Positions 35,903 to 45,303 are shown, counted from the stretch's first letter. The stretch is 64,000 nt of DNA from Paraburkholderia sp041321145 (GCF_041321145.1 NZ_JBGGWA010000005.1:248001-312000), one strand, 5' to 3'. The notes: generated from the sequence alone by a model not told the origin. Numbers and translations are program-made.

Positions 35903-36810
35903 TCAAGCCTAATAAGACGCTTTCCGCGAGTGTGCTGACTTTCGGGTTTCTGTTTCTCTACATCCCGATCATCAGCCTGATCGTCTATTCATTCAACGAG
36001 TCCAAGCTCGTCACCGTCTGGTCCGGCTTCTCACTCAAATGGTACGGCGCGCTGCTGCAAGACGGCGAACTGCTCAGCGCGGCATGGTTGTCGTTGAAGA
36101 TCGGTCTGCTGACCGCGTGCGCCTCCGTCGTGATCGGCACGTGGGCCGGCTTCGTGCTGGCCCGCTTCGGACGCTTTCGCGGCTTCACGCTGTTCGCCGG
36201 AATGATCAATGCGCCGCTCGTGATTCCTGAAGTGATTCAGGGCATCTCGCTGCTGCTGTTGTTCGTCGCGCTCGAACAGATGCTCGGCTGGCCGAAGGGC
36301 CGTGGTCTCTTCACGATCTGGATCGGCCACGTGATGTTGTGCGTCTCGTACGTGGCGATCATCGTGCAATCGCGGGTGAAAGAACTCAACAAGTCGCTCG
36401 AGGAAGCCGCACTCGATCTCGGTGCCACGCCCTTCAAGGTGTTCTTCCTGATCACGCTGCCGCTGATCTCGCAGGCACTGATGTCAGGCTGGCTGCTGTC
36501 GTTCACGCTCTCTTTCGACGACCTCGTGCTGTCCGCGTTCCTGTCCGGTCCGGGCTCGACCACGCTGCCGCTCGTCGTGTTCTCCCGTGTGCGCCTCGGC
36601 CTGAATCCGGAAATGAACGCGCTCGCCACGATCTTCATCACCACCGTGACGATCGGCGTGATTGCAGTGAATCGCTGGATGCAGATCCGCGAGCGCAAGC
36701 GCAACAAGGACATGCAGATTGCTTTCGCCCTCGCCGACGCGGCCGACCCGTTGCCGTCAGCACCACAACAAGCCGCCGTACGGAAATCGCTCGATACGGC
36801 ACGCGCATAA
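35899..36810 (+). CDS. potI: Polyamine ABC transporter permease (PotI-like)
   Basis: 303 residues, the second inner-membrane subunit, with six membrane spans and the EAA-type loop LEEAALDLGATPFKVFFLI near residue 175. LSFDDLVLSAFLSGPGSTTLP matches PotI/PotC. A longer C-terminal tail (ADPLPSAPQQ onward) is cytoplasmic. Overlaps potH by ATGA. Confidence 0.93.
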   Translation: MIKPNKTLSASVLTFGFLFLYIPIISLIVYSFNESKLVTVWSGFSLKWYGALLQDGELLSAAWLSLKIGLLTACASVVIGTWAGFVLARFGRFRGFTLFAGMINAPLVIPEVIQGISLLLLFVALEQMLGWPKGRGLFTIWIGHVMLCVSYVAIIVQSRVKELNKSLEEAALDLGATPFKVFFLITLPLISQALMSGWLLSFTLSFDDLVLSAFLSGPGSTTLPLVVFSRVRLGLNPEMNALATIFITTVTIGVIAVNRWMQIRERKRNKDMQIAFALADAADPLPSAPQQAAVRKSLDTARA

Positions 36811-36847
36811 GAAGTTCATTGCAATACGACCAATAAGGAGAATTCGC

Positions 36848-38410
36848 ATGAGAAAGAAGCTCATCTGTCTGTTGGTGGCAGGGAGTTTGCCGGGCTTTGC
36901 CATGGCAGACGCCACCAGCGACCAGATCAAGGCGCTACAGGCCCAGCTCAACGCGCTGCAGAAGGAGGTGAAGCAGTTGCGCTCAGAGGTGGCGTCCACG
37001 CCAAAGGCGGCGGCAGCGACTGCGGCACCGGCTGTGGTGGCCGCGCCGGTCGACATTTCGTCGCCGGATTACGGCAAGGCTCAGGCAACGCTGTCTAACG
37101 ACGAGGTCACGTCGATGAAGCAGCAGATCGCCAACCAGCAACTGAAGGTCGATTCGCTGGTAGACGCGGCGAATACCGGCCCGATCGCCGGTTTGTCGGT
37201 GACGGGCTATATCGATCCGACGTACATGTATAACCGCGCGCAGAGCAGCTCGTCGTTCCTGTTCGCGAACCACGAAAGCAGCTACAACTACTTCAACAGT
37301 ACGTTCGGCGATCTGTATCTCGACATCAAGAAGACCTTTGGTGTCGGCCCGATGGCGCCGTCGGCCGAAATCACCTTGATGCCGAATCGCGGCAACGGTA
37401 TTACGTTGCTGCAGAACGAGCATGGCAACATCGGCAACAACATCCTGAACACGGCTGTCGTCAATGTGCCGGTCACGGCGACCACCACGTTCGTTGCCGG
37501 TTTGATTCCGAGCTTCGGCGGCTACGAAGTGCAGCAGTCGAACCAGATGCTGACGCTCACGCACAACCTGCTATATGACTTCTCGGACCCGGGCAGCTAC
37601 ATTGGGGCCGGCGCGAACTACACGGCGGGCAACTGGGCGTGGAAGTTCTTCCTCGGCAACGAGCAGTACCGCACGTACGGCGCGACGACGCAGATCGGCA
37701 CCAACTCGCTGGGCGATCCGATCACGACCAGCAACAAGATCCCGACTTTCACCGCGCGGACGGACTACACGTGGTCGAGCGCACTGGATATCGGCGCGTC
37801 GTTCAACATTGGCCGTCAGACCTTGCCTAGCGCGATCAATCCGAACACCGGCGCGGTCTCCTACGGCGTAGGCGGCCAGTCGCCTAGCGCGGGCGGCACA
37901 TTCTTCTTCACCGAAGCCGACCTGGCTTACACCCTCGCCGACGTGCAGTACAACGCCGAACTCGACTACGGTCAGCAACAGAACGCCGCGTTCAACGGCG
38001 GCCAGGCGCAATGGTACGGCCTCTCGCTGCTCGCGCACCGCAAGTTCAATCTGCCGGTGGTGGGCCGCATGGGCGCGACAGTGCGCTATGACCTGCTCGT
38101 CGACAGCAAGAACGGCGGTGGCGGCGGTGGCATCGCGTTGAATTCGAACGGCATGGACACGTCCAACGGTTTCGGTATCGGCGCGGACTGCCTCGCCAAT
38201 TCGAAGGCGAACGGCGGTCTCGGCTTCGAGTGCAAGGGCGCCACCCGCCAGGACGTTTCGCTCGACCTGTTGTTTTATCCGACCCAGCAGATCACGGTCA
38301 AGGTGGAATACCGTCACGACTGGGCCAACAAGCAGGTGTTCCTGAAGAACGACGGTTCGTACGGCAAATCCAACGACCTGCTCGCGACGCAGTTCATCTA
38401 CTCGTTCTAA
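36848..38410 (+). CDS. DUF3138 family outer-membrane porin-like protein
   Basis: 520 residues. The signal peptide is residues 1-21 (MRKKLICLLVAGSLPGFAMA). A coiled-coil follows (SDQIKALQAQLNALQKEVKQ), then a beta-rich region with many alternating aromatic strands and a C-terminal aromatic (FIYSF), the usual outer-membrane barrel ending. DUF3138 proteins are common in Burkholderiaceae. Its place between the Pot importer and PuuB genes suggests a route for polyamines across the outer membrane. AAGGAG lies before ATG 36848. Confidence 0.8.
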   Translation: MRKKLICLLVAGSLPGFAMADATSDQIKALQAQLNALQKEVKQLRSEVASTPKAAAATAAPAVVAAPVDISSPDYGKAQATLSNDEVTSMKQQIANQQLKVDSLVDAANTGPIAGLSVTGYIDPTYMYNRAQSSSSFLFANHESSYNYFNSTFGDLYLDIKKTFGVGPMAPSAEITLMPNRGNGITLLQNEHGNIGNNILNTAVVNVPVTATTTFVAGLIPSFGGYEVQQSNQMLTLTHNLLYDFSDPGSYIGAGANYTAGNWAWKFFLGNEQYRTYGATTQIGTNSLGDPITTSNKIPTFTARTDYTWSSALDIGASFNIGRQTLPSAINPNTGAVSYGVGGQSPSAGGTFFFTEADLAYTLADVQYNAELDYGQQQNAAFNGGQAQWYGLSLLAHRKFNLPVVGRMGATVRYDLLVDSKNGGGGGGIALNSNGMDTSNGFGIGADCLANSKANGGLGFECKGATRQDVSLDLLFYPTQQITVKVEYRHDWANKQVFLKNDGSYGKSNDLLATQFIYSF

Positions 38411-38425
38411 AACGACCCGCCTGAT

Positions 38426-38456
38426 CGCGTGGCCCGGCTCTTCCGCGTGCCACGCG
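38426..38456 (+). terminator. Hairpin after the DUF3138 gene
   Basis: CGCGTGGC (38426-38433) pairs with GCCACGCG (38449-38456), loop 15, in the 73-base gap before the first PuuB-like gene. It has no U tract and may attenuate or stabilise rather than terminate. Confidence 0.45.
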
Positions 38457-38483
38457 CCAAGGCTTCTTCTGCATGCACTGCCT

Positions 38484-39776
38484 ATGCTCCGATTCTCAAA
38501 CCAGCCTCACGTCGCCTCGTATTACGCGGCGACTGCCAACGACGCCACCTGTCATCCGCCGCTCGAAGAATCGCTCAACGTCGACGTTTGCGTGATCGGC
38601 GCCGGGCTCACCGGCATCTCGACTGCGTTGAATCTCGCCGAACGGGGCCATTCGGTCGCGGTGCTCGAAGCATCGAAAGTCGGATGGGCCGCGAGTGGCC
38701 GCAACGGTGGCCAGTTGATCGGCGGCTTTGCGTGCGATATCGATACATTCGCGAAGTTCATGCCCGCGGATGACGTGAAGCGTGTTTGGGACATGGGACT
38801 CGAAACCCTGGCGATCGTCAAGGAGCGCGTCGCAAAGCATCAGATCGATTGCGATCTGACTATCGGCTATCTGACCGCCGCGAACAAACCGCGCGATATC
38901 GACGTACTGCAAAAATGGCGCGACGAAGCGCGACGGCGTTTTGGCTATGACCGCTTCAGTTATGTCGACATCGATGGCGTCGGCGAATACGTTCAATCGC
39001 AGCGCTACCTCGGCGGATTGTTCGATGCGGATAGCGGCCATCTGCATCCGTTGAATTACACGCTAGGCCTTGCGCGCGCTGCACGCGCCGCCGGTGTGCG
39101 GATTTTCGAAGACAGCTGCGTCACCGCTTTGCGCGCGGAAAGCGGCCGCCATGTAGCGGAAACCGCGCGTGGCAAAGTGCAGGCGCAATTCGTCGTGCTT
39201 GCCTGCAATACTTATCTCGGCCAACTGGCGCCGCATGTCGCCTGCAAGATCATGCCGGTCGGCACCTATGTAATCGCCACCGAACCACTCGACCCCGATC
39301 GGGCCGAAGCGCTGATGCCCGCAAAAGCGGCCGTGTGCGACAGCCGCTTTGTACTCGATTATTTCCGCCCCGCTCCCGACAACCGTCTGCTGTGGGGCGG
39401 CAAAGTCAGCTACTCGAAGCTCGCGCCGCCCAACCTCGGCGAAGCGATGCGCCGGGATATGCTGAAGACCTTCCCGCAACTCGACGATGTCAAAATCGAC
39501 TATGCGTGGGGCGGTTTCGTCGACATCACAATGAATCGCGCGCCGCATTTCGGCCGACTGTCGCCCACGGTGTATTTCGCGCAAGGCTTCTCCGGTCACG
39601 GCGTGAACACCACCGGGCTCGCGGGCAAACTGATCGCCGAGGCGATCGACGGCCAGGCGTCGCGCTTCGATCTGTTCGGCAAGATTCGTCACCGCGACTT
39701 CCCCGGCGGCGCTACACTGCGCACCCCTGCCCTCGTGCTTGCGATGGCCTGGTATCGAATGAAGGACCTGCTTTGA
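38484..39776 (+). CDS. puuB: Gamma-glutamylputrescine oxidoreductase-like FAD protein (PuuB paralogue 1)
   Basis: 430 residues, DAO-family FAD oxidase. The Rossmann motif is VDVCVIGAGLTGISTALNLAE (about residues 34-55), with the FAD loop GWAASGRNGGQLIGG and the C-terminal FAQGFSGHGVNTTGLAGKL. It would oxidise gamma-glutamylputrescine to the aldehyde with release of ammonia and H2O2. Its TGA overlaps the ATG of the second paralogue (ATGA). No strong ribosome binding site is seen before ATG 38484. Confidence 0.87.
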   Translation: MLRFSNQPHVASYYAATANDATCHPPLEESLNVDVCVIGAGLTGISTALNLAERGHSVAVLEASKVGWAASGRNGGQLIGGFACDIDTFAKFMPADDVKRVWDMGLETLAIVKERVAKHQIDCDLTIGYLTAANKPRDIDVLQKWRDEARRRFGYDRFSYVDIDGVGEYVQSQRYLGGLFDADSGHLHPLNYTLGLARAARAAGVRIFEDSCVTALRAESGRHVAETARGKVQAQFVVLACNTYLGQLAPHVACKIMPVGTYVIATEPLDPDRAEALMPAKAAVCDSRFVLDYFRPAPDNRLLWGGKVSYSKLAPPNLGEAMRRDMLKTFPQLDDVKIDYAWGGFVDITMNRAPHFGRLSPTVYFAQGFSGHGVNTTGLAGKLIAEAIDGQASRFDLFGKIRHRDFPGGATLRTPALVLAMAWYRMKDLL

Positions 39777-41098
39777 TGAATGCTCCCATACCCGGCTTCA
39801 ACACCCTTGACTGCCGCGCCGATGCGCTGATCGCTAACTCCTACTACGAGGCGAGCGCTACTCGTCCGCCTATCGACGATCCGGCGCTCAACGGCAACGT
39901 GGAGGCCGACGTCTGCGTGATCGGCGCCGGCTTCTCCGGCTTGTCGGTGGCGCTGGAATGCCGGGCGCGCGGGTTGTCGGTGGTCGTGCTCGATGCGCAT
40001 CGTCCGGGTTGGGGGGCATCGGGCCGTAATGGCGGCCAGACGCTGGTCGGCTTCGCCAAAGACGAGATCATCGAACGGCAACTCGGGCTCGACGGCGCAC
40101 GCGCCGCATGGGCGATGTCGGTGGAGGGCGTGGCCTTGGTGCGCGAGCGCATCGAGCGCTATGGCATTGATTGCGATTTCACCGCTGGCTATCTGACGGT
40201 GGCGACAAAACCGAAACGCGTACCGGATTTGCGCGCCTGGATGGAATCGGCGTCGCGACGCTGGGGCTATACGGAGCTCTCGTGGCTCGATACTGACGAA
40301 GTGCGTTCACGGGTCGCTTCGCAACGCTATCTGGCGGGCGTCTACGATCCGTTTTCGGGCCATCTGCATCCGCTCAAATACTGCCTGGGCCTGGCCGACG
40401 CGGCACGTCGCGAAGGTGCGCGACTGTTCACGCATTCGCCCGTACTCGAAGTGGTGCGCGGTGCGCGACCTGTGGTTCGGACCGCCGCCGGCGAAGTGCG
40501 CTGCCGGTTCGTCGCGGCGTGCGGCAATGCGACGATCGGCGACGTGTTGCCCGCGCCGGTGGCCGCGCGCATCGCACCGATCGCGTCGTACATCGTCGCC
40601 ACGGAACCGCTCGGTCAAGCTCGCGCCGACGCACTGATCAAAAGGCGCGAGGCGATTTGCGACAACAACTTTTTCCTCGATTACTTCCGTTTGTCGGCTG
40701 ATCATCGCGTGCTGTTCGGCGGACGCGCAAGTTCGACCGGCGCTTCGCCCGTGCAACTCGGCGAGGCGATTCGCAAGCGCATGATCGGCGTGTTCCCGCA
40801 GCTCGGCGATGTACGAGTCGACTATGCGTGGGGCGGTTTTGTCGACGTGACGCGTAATCGCGCGCCCGATTTCGGCTCGATCGATCCGAACTACTTCTAC
40901 GTGCAGGGCTTTTCCGGGCACGGCGTCGCGTTGACGGGCATCGCTGGACGCGTGATTGCAAAAGCCATGGCCGGCGAAACGGCGGCATTCGATCTGTTCG
41001 CGCAGTTGCGGCATGCGCGCTTTCCGGGTGGCCCCGCATTGCGCGGGCCGGCGCTTGAACTCGGAATGATGTATCACCGGATTCTTGAGTTGTTCTAG
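39776..41098 (+). CDS. puuB: PuuB-like FAD oxidoreductase (paralogue 2)
   Basis: 440 residues and clearly homologous to the preceding gene: ADVCVIGAGFSGLSVALECRA, GWGASGRNGGQTLVGFAKDE, FFLDYFRLSADHRVLFGG and YVQGFSGHGVALTGIAGRV. ATG 39776 overlaps the upstream stop; the frame upstream of it runs inside paralogue 1 and is excluded. A tandem duplication with divergence suggests different polyamine substrates, for example putrescine versus cadaverine or diaminopropane conjugates; that split is inference. Confidence 0.86.
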   Translation: MNAPIPGFNTLDCRADALIANSYYEASATRPPIDDPALNGNVEADVCVIGAGFSGLSVALECRARGLSVVVLDAHRPGWGASGRNGGQTLVGFAKDEIIERQLGLDGARAAWAMSVEGVALVRERIERYGIDCDFTAGYLTVATKPKRVPDLRAWMESASRRWGYTELSWLDTDEVRSRVASQRYLAGVYDPFSGHLHPLKYCLGLADAARREGARLFTHSPVLEVVRGARPVVRTAAGEVRCRFVAACGNATIGDVLPAPVAARIAPIASYIVATEPLGQARADALIKRREAICDNNFFLDYFRLSADHRVLFGGRASSTGASPVQLGEAIRKRMIGVFPQLGDVRVDYAWGGFVDVTRNRAPDFGSIDPNYFYVQGFSGHGVALTGIAGRVIAKAMAGETAAFDLFAQLRHARFPGGPALRGPALELGMMYHRILELF

Positions 41099-41136
41099 TC
41101 CGCTATTCCAGTCTGGAGCTGAAAGAACAGAATGGC

Positions 41137-41220
41137 ATGATCAAGGCACCGTGGCCAATTGCTTTACTATTGGTGATTGTCCAGACCATACTGTCGTTCC
41201 TGTTCTTATTCCGCTTTTGA
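41137..41220 (+). CDS. 27-residue single-span membrane peptide
   Basis: ATG 41137 opens a short ORF whose product begins MIKAPWPIALLLV and ends LSFLFLFRF. It is almost wholly hydrophobic, with a Lys near the N-terminus and an Arg near the C-terminus, so it is one membrane span. It sits 38 bases after the second PuuB gene, and the DUF2891 ribosome binding site GGAGG starts right after its stop, suggesting translational coupling. Its own ribosome binding site is weak (GAAAGAACAG). It may be a genuine small membrane protein of the locus, or a chance ORF. Confidence 0.45.
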   Translation: MIKAPWPIALLLVIVQTILSFLFLFRF

Positions 41221-41230
41221 GGAGGCACCA

Positions 41231-42241
41231 ATGACTGTTCAACTCACTCCCGAATTCGCGTCCAAATTCGCCAATCTCGCACTCGCCCACCTTACGCGCG
41301 AGTATCCGAACAAGCTGACCCACTCGCTTGCCGGTCCGCAAGACGTACAAGGGCCGCGAGCATTGCATCCGATTTTTTACGGTAGCTACGACTGGCATTC
41401 ATGCGTGCATGGCTACTGGCTGATCCTGCATCTGCTCGACCGCTTTCCCGATCTGCCTGAAGCGGCACGCATCGTGGCGGTAGTCGACGAGCATTTCACC
41501 GAGGCAAATGTAGCCGGTGAACTCGCCTATCTCGACCTGCCGCATAACCGCGGTTTCGAACGCCCGTATGGGTGGGCCTGGCTGCTCGCACTGAGTGCTC
41601 AACTCCACTCGCTGAAACGCTCGGAAGCCGCACGCTGGTCTAAAACTTTTGCACCGCTTACCGAGGCCTTTGTCGACCGCTTCGAGGAATTTCTTCCGAA
41701 AGCGACCTACCCGTTGCGCGTCGGTACGCACTTCAACATGGCATTCGCGCTCGCGCTCACGCTGGATTTCGCGCGGCAAACCTCGCGTGAACCGCTTGAA
41801 GCGTTGCTGGTGAATACGGCAGAGCGCTGGTTTTTGAACGACGTCGCATGTCAGGCGTGGGAACCTGCCGGCGACGAGTTTTTGTCGCCCTCGCTGATGG
41901 AAGCGGAATTGATGCGGCGCGTGCTGCCGCCCGCGCAATTCGTCGAATGGTTTGGGCGCTTTCTGCCGGACATTGGCGCGAAGAAGCCCGCTACCCTGTT
42001 CGAACCCGTCACCGTAACCGATCGCACTGACGGCAAGATTGCCCACCTGGATGGTCTGAATCTGAGCCGCGCGTGGTGCCAACGCTTGCTGGCGCGTGCG
42101 CTGCCCGCAGGCGACGTGCGCCGCGCGGTGTTGTTCGATTCGGCCGAGCGTCATCTTCAGAGCGCCTTGCCGCACGTGGCCGGCGACTATATGGGCGAGC
42201 ATTGGCTGGGCACGTTCGCCACGCTCGCTTTGGAAGCGTAA
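41231..42241 (+). CDS. DUF2891 family protein
   Basis: 336 residues. It has the DUF2891 look: HPIFYGSYDWHSCVHGYWLI, FERPYGWAWLLAL, YPLRVGTHFNMAFAL and HVAGDYMGEHWLGTFATLAL, an all-helical repeat style recalling alpha/alpha-barrel proteins. Histidines and tryptophans cluster in the conserved blocks. Function unknown. ATG 41231 is set by GGAGG at 41221-41225. It is the last gene of the polyamine run and is followed by a strong hairpin. Confidence 0.8.
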   Translation: MTVQLTPEFASKFANLALAHLTREYPNKLTHSLAGPQDVQGPRALHPIFYGSYDWHSCVHGYWLILHLLDRFPDLPEAARIVAVVDEHFTEANVAGELAYLDLPHNRGFERPYGWAWLLALSAQLHSLKRSEAARWSKTFAPLTEAFVDRFEEFLPKATYPLRVGTHFNMAFALALTLDFARQTSREPLEALLVNTAERWFLNDVACQAWEPAGDEFLSPSLMEAELMRRVLPPAQFVEWFGRFLPDIGAKKPATLFEPVTVTDRTDGKIAHLDGLNLSRAWCQRLLARALPAGDVRRAVLFDSAERHLQSALPHVAGDYMGEHWLGTFATLALEA

Positions 42242-42244
42242 TTC

Positions 42245-42264
42245 AGCCGGCGGCTCCGCCGGCT
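42245..42264 (+). terminator. GC hairpin ending the polyamine gene run
   Basis: AGCCGGCGG and CCGCCGGCT form a perfect 9-bp stem with a 2-base loop directly after the DUF2891 stop codon. No U tract follows, so termination efficiency is uncertain. Confidence 0.55.
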
Positions 42265-42347
42265 CCCTGCTCGGGTGCTCAGCCACCGTGACCACCGCAT
42301 AACGGTAAAATCGCGCAAGGCGATGACGCCCGTTTAGAGGTGGAAGT

Positions 42348-44714
42348 TTGACTGAGCTTGAACAGGGTTTCATTTTGACCCGACATTGGCGGGACACTCC
42401 CGCCGGCACGGAGGTCGATTTCTGGCTGGCAACAGACGGCGGCCCCCGTCACGTCCGCTTGCGCCCTCAGTCTTCGGTGGCCTTCATTCCGGCCGAGCAC
42501 CGCGAACGCGCCGAAACGATCCTGCGCCGCGAAGCGCCGCTCGATCTGCACCCGCTCGAACTGTGCGACTTCCAGCATCGTCCTGTGATAGGGCTTTATT
42601 GCCGGCAATACCGGCAATTGACGGGGTTCGAGAAACGCCTGAAGCAAGGCGGCGTCGATGTCTACGAGGCCGATATCTTCCCGCCGGAGCGCTACATGAT
42701 GGAGCGGTTCATCACCGCGCCGGTATGGTTCGGTGGCGATGCGCAGACTGGCGGCCCGCTTCTGAACAGCGAATTGAAACCGGCAACGCACTACCGGCCG
42801 CCATTGAAGCTGGTGTCGCTGGATATCGAAACCAGCGCTCACGCCGAGCTCTATTCCATCGCCCTGGAAGGTTGCGGACAGCGTCAGGTCTACATGCTGG
42901 GGCCGCCGAACGGCGACCCCAGCGGGCTCGACTTCGCGCTCGAATACTGCGAAACCCGCGCCCAGTTGCTCGAAAAACTGAACACGTGGCTGGAACGGCA
43001 CGACCCTGACGCGATCATCGGCTGGAACCTCGTGCAGTTCGATTTACGGGTGCTGCAGCAGCACGCCGAACAGTTTCGCGTTCCCTTGCGACTCGGCCGC
43101 GGCGGCGCCGTGATGGAATGGCGCGAGCACGGCCACCAACAGAACCACTTCTTCGCGGGTGCTGCGGGACGGTGGATTATCGACGGCATTGAAGCGCTCC
43201 GCTCCGCAACGTGGAGTTTCCCGTCGTTCAGTCTCGAACATGTATCGCGCTCGGTGTTGGGCGAAGGCAAGGCGATCGACAATCCGTATCAGCGCATGGA
43301 CGAAATCCAGCGTCGTTTCGATGAAGACAAGCCCGCGCTCGCGCATTACAACCTGAAGGATTGCGAGCTGGTCACGCGCATCTTCGCGAAGACGGAGTTG
43401 CTGTCGTTTTTGCTGGAGCGCGCAACGGTTACTGGCCTGCCTGCCGATCGCAGCGGCGGATCGGTCGCCGCGTTCACCCATTTATACATGCCGCGGATGC
43501 ATCGGCAAGGCTATGTCGCGCCGAATCTCGGCGACGTAGCCGGCGCCGCGAGCCCCGGCGGTTTCGTGATGGATTCGCGGCCCGGCCTCTATGATTCCGT
43601 GCTGGTGCTCGACTACAAGAGCCTGTATCCCTCTATCATCCGCACCTTTCTGATCGACCCGGTGGGCCTCGTGGAAGGCATGCTGAATCCCGGCGATGAG
43701 CAGTCGGTGCCAGGCTTTCTCGGTGCGCGTTTCTCGCGCACTCGCCATTGCTTGCCATCGATCGTGGGCCAGGTCTGGCAGGGGCGTGAAACGGCCAAAC
43801 GCGAGCACAACAAGCCGCTTTCGCAGGCATTGAAAATCATCATGAACGCCTTTTATGGCGTGCTGGGATCCACCGGCTGCCGCTTCTTCGACCCGCGCCT
43901 GGCGTCGTCGATCACCATGCGCGGCCATGAAATCATGCACGCCACGCGCGAGCTGATTCAAGCCGAAGGCTTTGAAGTCATTTACGGCGACACGGATTCC
44001 ACCTTCGTGTGGCTGAAACACGCGCATGGCGAGGAGGACGCGAGCCGCATCGGCCGGGCGCTTGTCGAGCACATCAACGCGTGGTGGCGGCACAATCTGC
44101 AGGAACGCTTCGGGCTCGACAGTGCGCTCGAGCTGCAATTCGAGCGGCACTACCGGCGCTTCTTCATGCCGACAATTCGCGGTACGGAGGAAGGCAGCAA
44201 GAAACGCTATGCCGGACTGACTGTTTTGCCGGACGGCAGCGAGGAAATCGTCTACAAAGGGCTAGAAACGGTGCGAACCGATTGGACGCCGCTCGCGCAG
44301 CAGTTTCAGCAGGAGTTGTATCGACGCATTTTCAAGCAACAGCCGTATCAGGATTATGTCCGCGACTACGTGCGCGATACGCTGGACGGCAAGCTGGACG
44401 ATCAACTTGTGTACCGCAAACGCCTGCGCCGGCCGCTCGGCGATTACGAGCGCAACGTCCCGCCCCATGTGCGCGCGGCACGCGTGGCCGACGAATTCAA
44501 CCGGCAACAGGGGCGGCCGTTGCAATATCAGAACGGCGGCTGGATCAGCTATGTGATGACGGTCGCCGGACCGGAACCGCTGGAAACGCTGCGCTCGGCG
44601 ATCGACTACGAACACTATCTGACACGGCAGTTGCAACCCGTCGCCGATGCGATCCTGCCACTGCTGAGAGATGACTTTACGACGCTGATGAGCGGTCAGA
44701 AACAGCTGTTCTGA
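42348..44714 (+). CDS. polB: DNA polymerase II (family B)
   Basis: 788 residues, close to the 783 of E. coli Pol II. The 3'-5' exonuclease motifs are intact: SLDIETS with Asp159/Glu161, IIGWNLVQFDLR and YNLKDCELVTR. Polymerase motifs are also intact: DYKSLYPSIIRTF (motif A), KIIMNAFYGVLGS (B) and YGDTDSTFVW (C). It takes part in replication restart and lesion bypass. The start is TTG 42348, preceded by AGAGGTGG; no in-frame ATG precedes the conserved core. In E. coli the gene is LexA-regulated; no clear LexA box was seen here. Confidence 0.95.
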   Translation: MTELEQGFILTRHWRDTPAGTEVDFWLATDGGPRHVRLRPQSSVAFIPAEHRERAETILRREAPLDLHPLELCDFQHRPVIGLYCRQYRQLTGFEKRLKQGGVDVYEADIFPPERYMMERFITAPVWFGGDAQTGGPLLNSELKPATHYRPPLKLVSLDIETSAHAELYSIALEGCGQRQVYMLGPPNGDPSGLDFALEYCETRAQLLEKLNTWLERHDPDAIIGWNLVQFDLRVLQQHAEQFRVPLRLGRGGAVMEWREHGHQQNHFFAGAAGRWIIDGIEALRSATWSFPSFSLEHVSRSVLGEGKAIDNPYQRMDEIQRRFDEDKPALAHYNLKDCELVTRIFAKTELLSFLLERATVTGLPADRSGGSVAAFTHLYMPRMHRQGYVAPNLGDVAGAASPGGFVMDSRPGLYDSVLVLDYKSLYPSIIRTFLIDPVGLVEGMLNPGDEQSVPGFLGARFSRTRHCLPSIVGQVWQGRETAKREHNKPLSQALKIIMNAFYGVLGSTGCRFFDPRLASSITMRGHEIMHATRELIQAEGFEVIYGDTDSTFVWLKHAHGEEDASRIGRALVEHINAWWRHNLQERFGLDSALELQFERHYRRFFMPTIRGTEEGSKKRYAGLTVLPDGSEEIVYKGLETVRTDWTPLAQQFQQELYRRIFKQQPYQDYVRDYVRDTLDGKLDDQLVYRKRLRRPLGDYERNVPPHVRAARVADEFNRQQGRPLQYQNGGWISYVMTVAGPEPLETLRSAIDYEHYLTRQLQPVADAILPLLRDDFTTLMSGQKQLF

Positions 44715-44965
44715 GCGACCCAAAAACGTGAGCCACTCATAGCGCGAGATATTTTCCGGCTCAATAGCCGTGGCGCGCACGCCATCGCGCTTAGAGCGCG
44801 ACTGCGCAGCCGGCGTAGAATCCAGACGGGACTTTTCACCGGCCAACGCGGCGGTTACCCCGAAACCCTATCAGTCACGCATGATCCCCGTCGCCCGTGG
44901 TTTGAAAGCGCGAGGCGCTCATGCTGCCCCGCACCAATTCAACTGGCGTTCCAGGAGACATGACC

Positions 44966-45274
44966 ATGGCAAAGCTCATCGCACTTTACAAAGTTCCGTC
45001 AAACCCAGAAGCATTCGACGCCCACTACTTCTCGAATCACGTGCCGCTCGCCAAACAGGTACCCGGCCTTCGGCGCTATGAAGTCAATACTGGACCGGTC
45101 GCAACGCCGCAGGGCGATTCGCCCTACCATCTTGCGGCTATCCTGAGCTTCGATTCCATGGATGCCTTGCAACAGGGGCTCAATTCTCCCGAAGGCCAGG
45201 CTGCAGCGGGCGATCTGGCCAAATTTGCCCAGGCCGGCGTCGAGCTCCTCGTATTCGACACCAAAGAAGTCTGA
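44966..45274 (+). CDS. EthD family protein
   Basis: 102 residues, a dimeric alpha-beta barrel domain of the EthD type: MAKLIALYKVPSNPEAFDAH, YFSNHVPLAKQVPGLRRYEV and a C-terminal VELLVFDTKEV. Such proteins appear beside oxygenases, but no partner is here. ATG 44966 is chosen over ATG 44960 because the AGGAG at 44953-44957 is correctly spaced only for 44966. Function unknown. Confidence 0.8.
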   Translation: MAKLIALYKVPSNPEAFDAHYFSNHVPLAKQVPGLRRYEVNTGPVATPQGDSPYHLAAILSFDSMDALQQGLNSPEGQAAAGDLAKFAQAGVELLVFDTKEV

Positions 45275-45303
45275 AGCTGCCGTTGTTCCGATCCAGCATG
45301 CGC

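Noticed and set aside
44715..44965. Possible start of a gene upstream of the EthD-like ORF
   Set aside because: The frame is Arg-rich, without a ribosome binding site; the EthD start is set by AGGAG at 44953.
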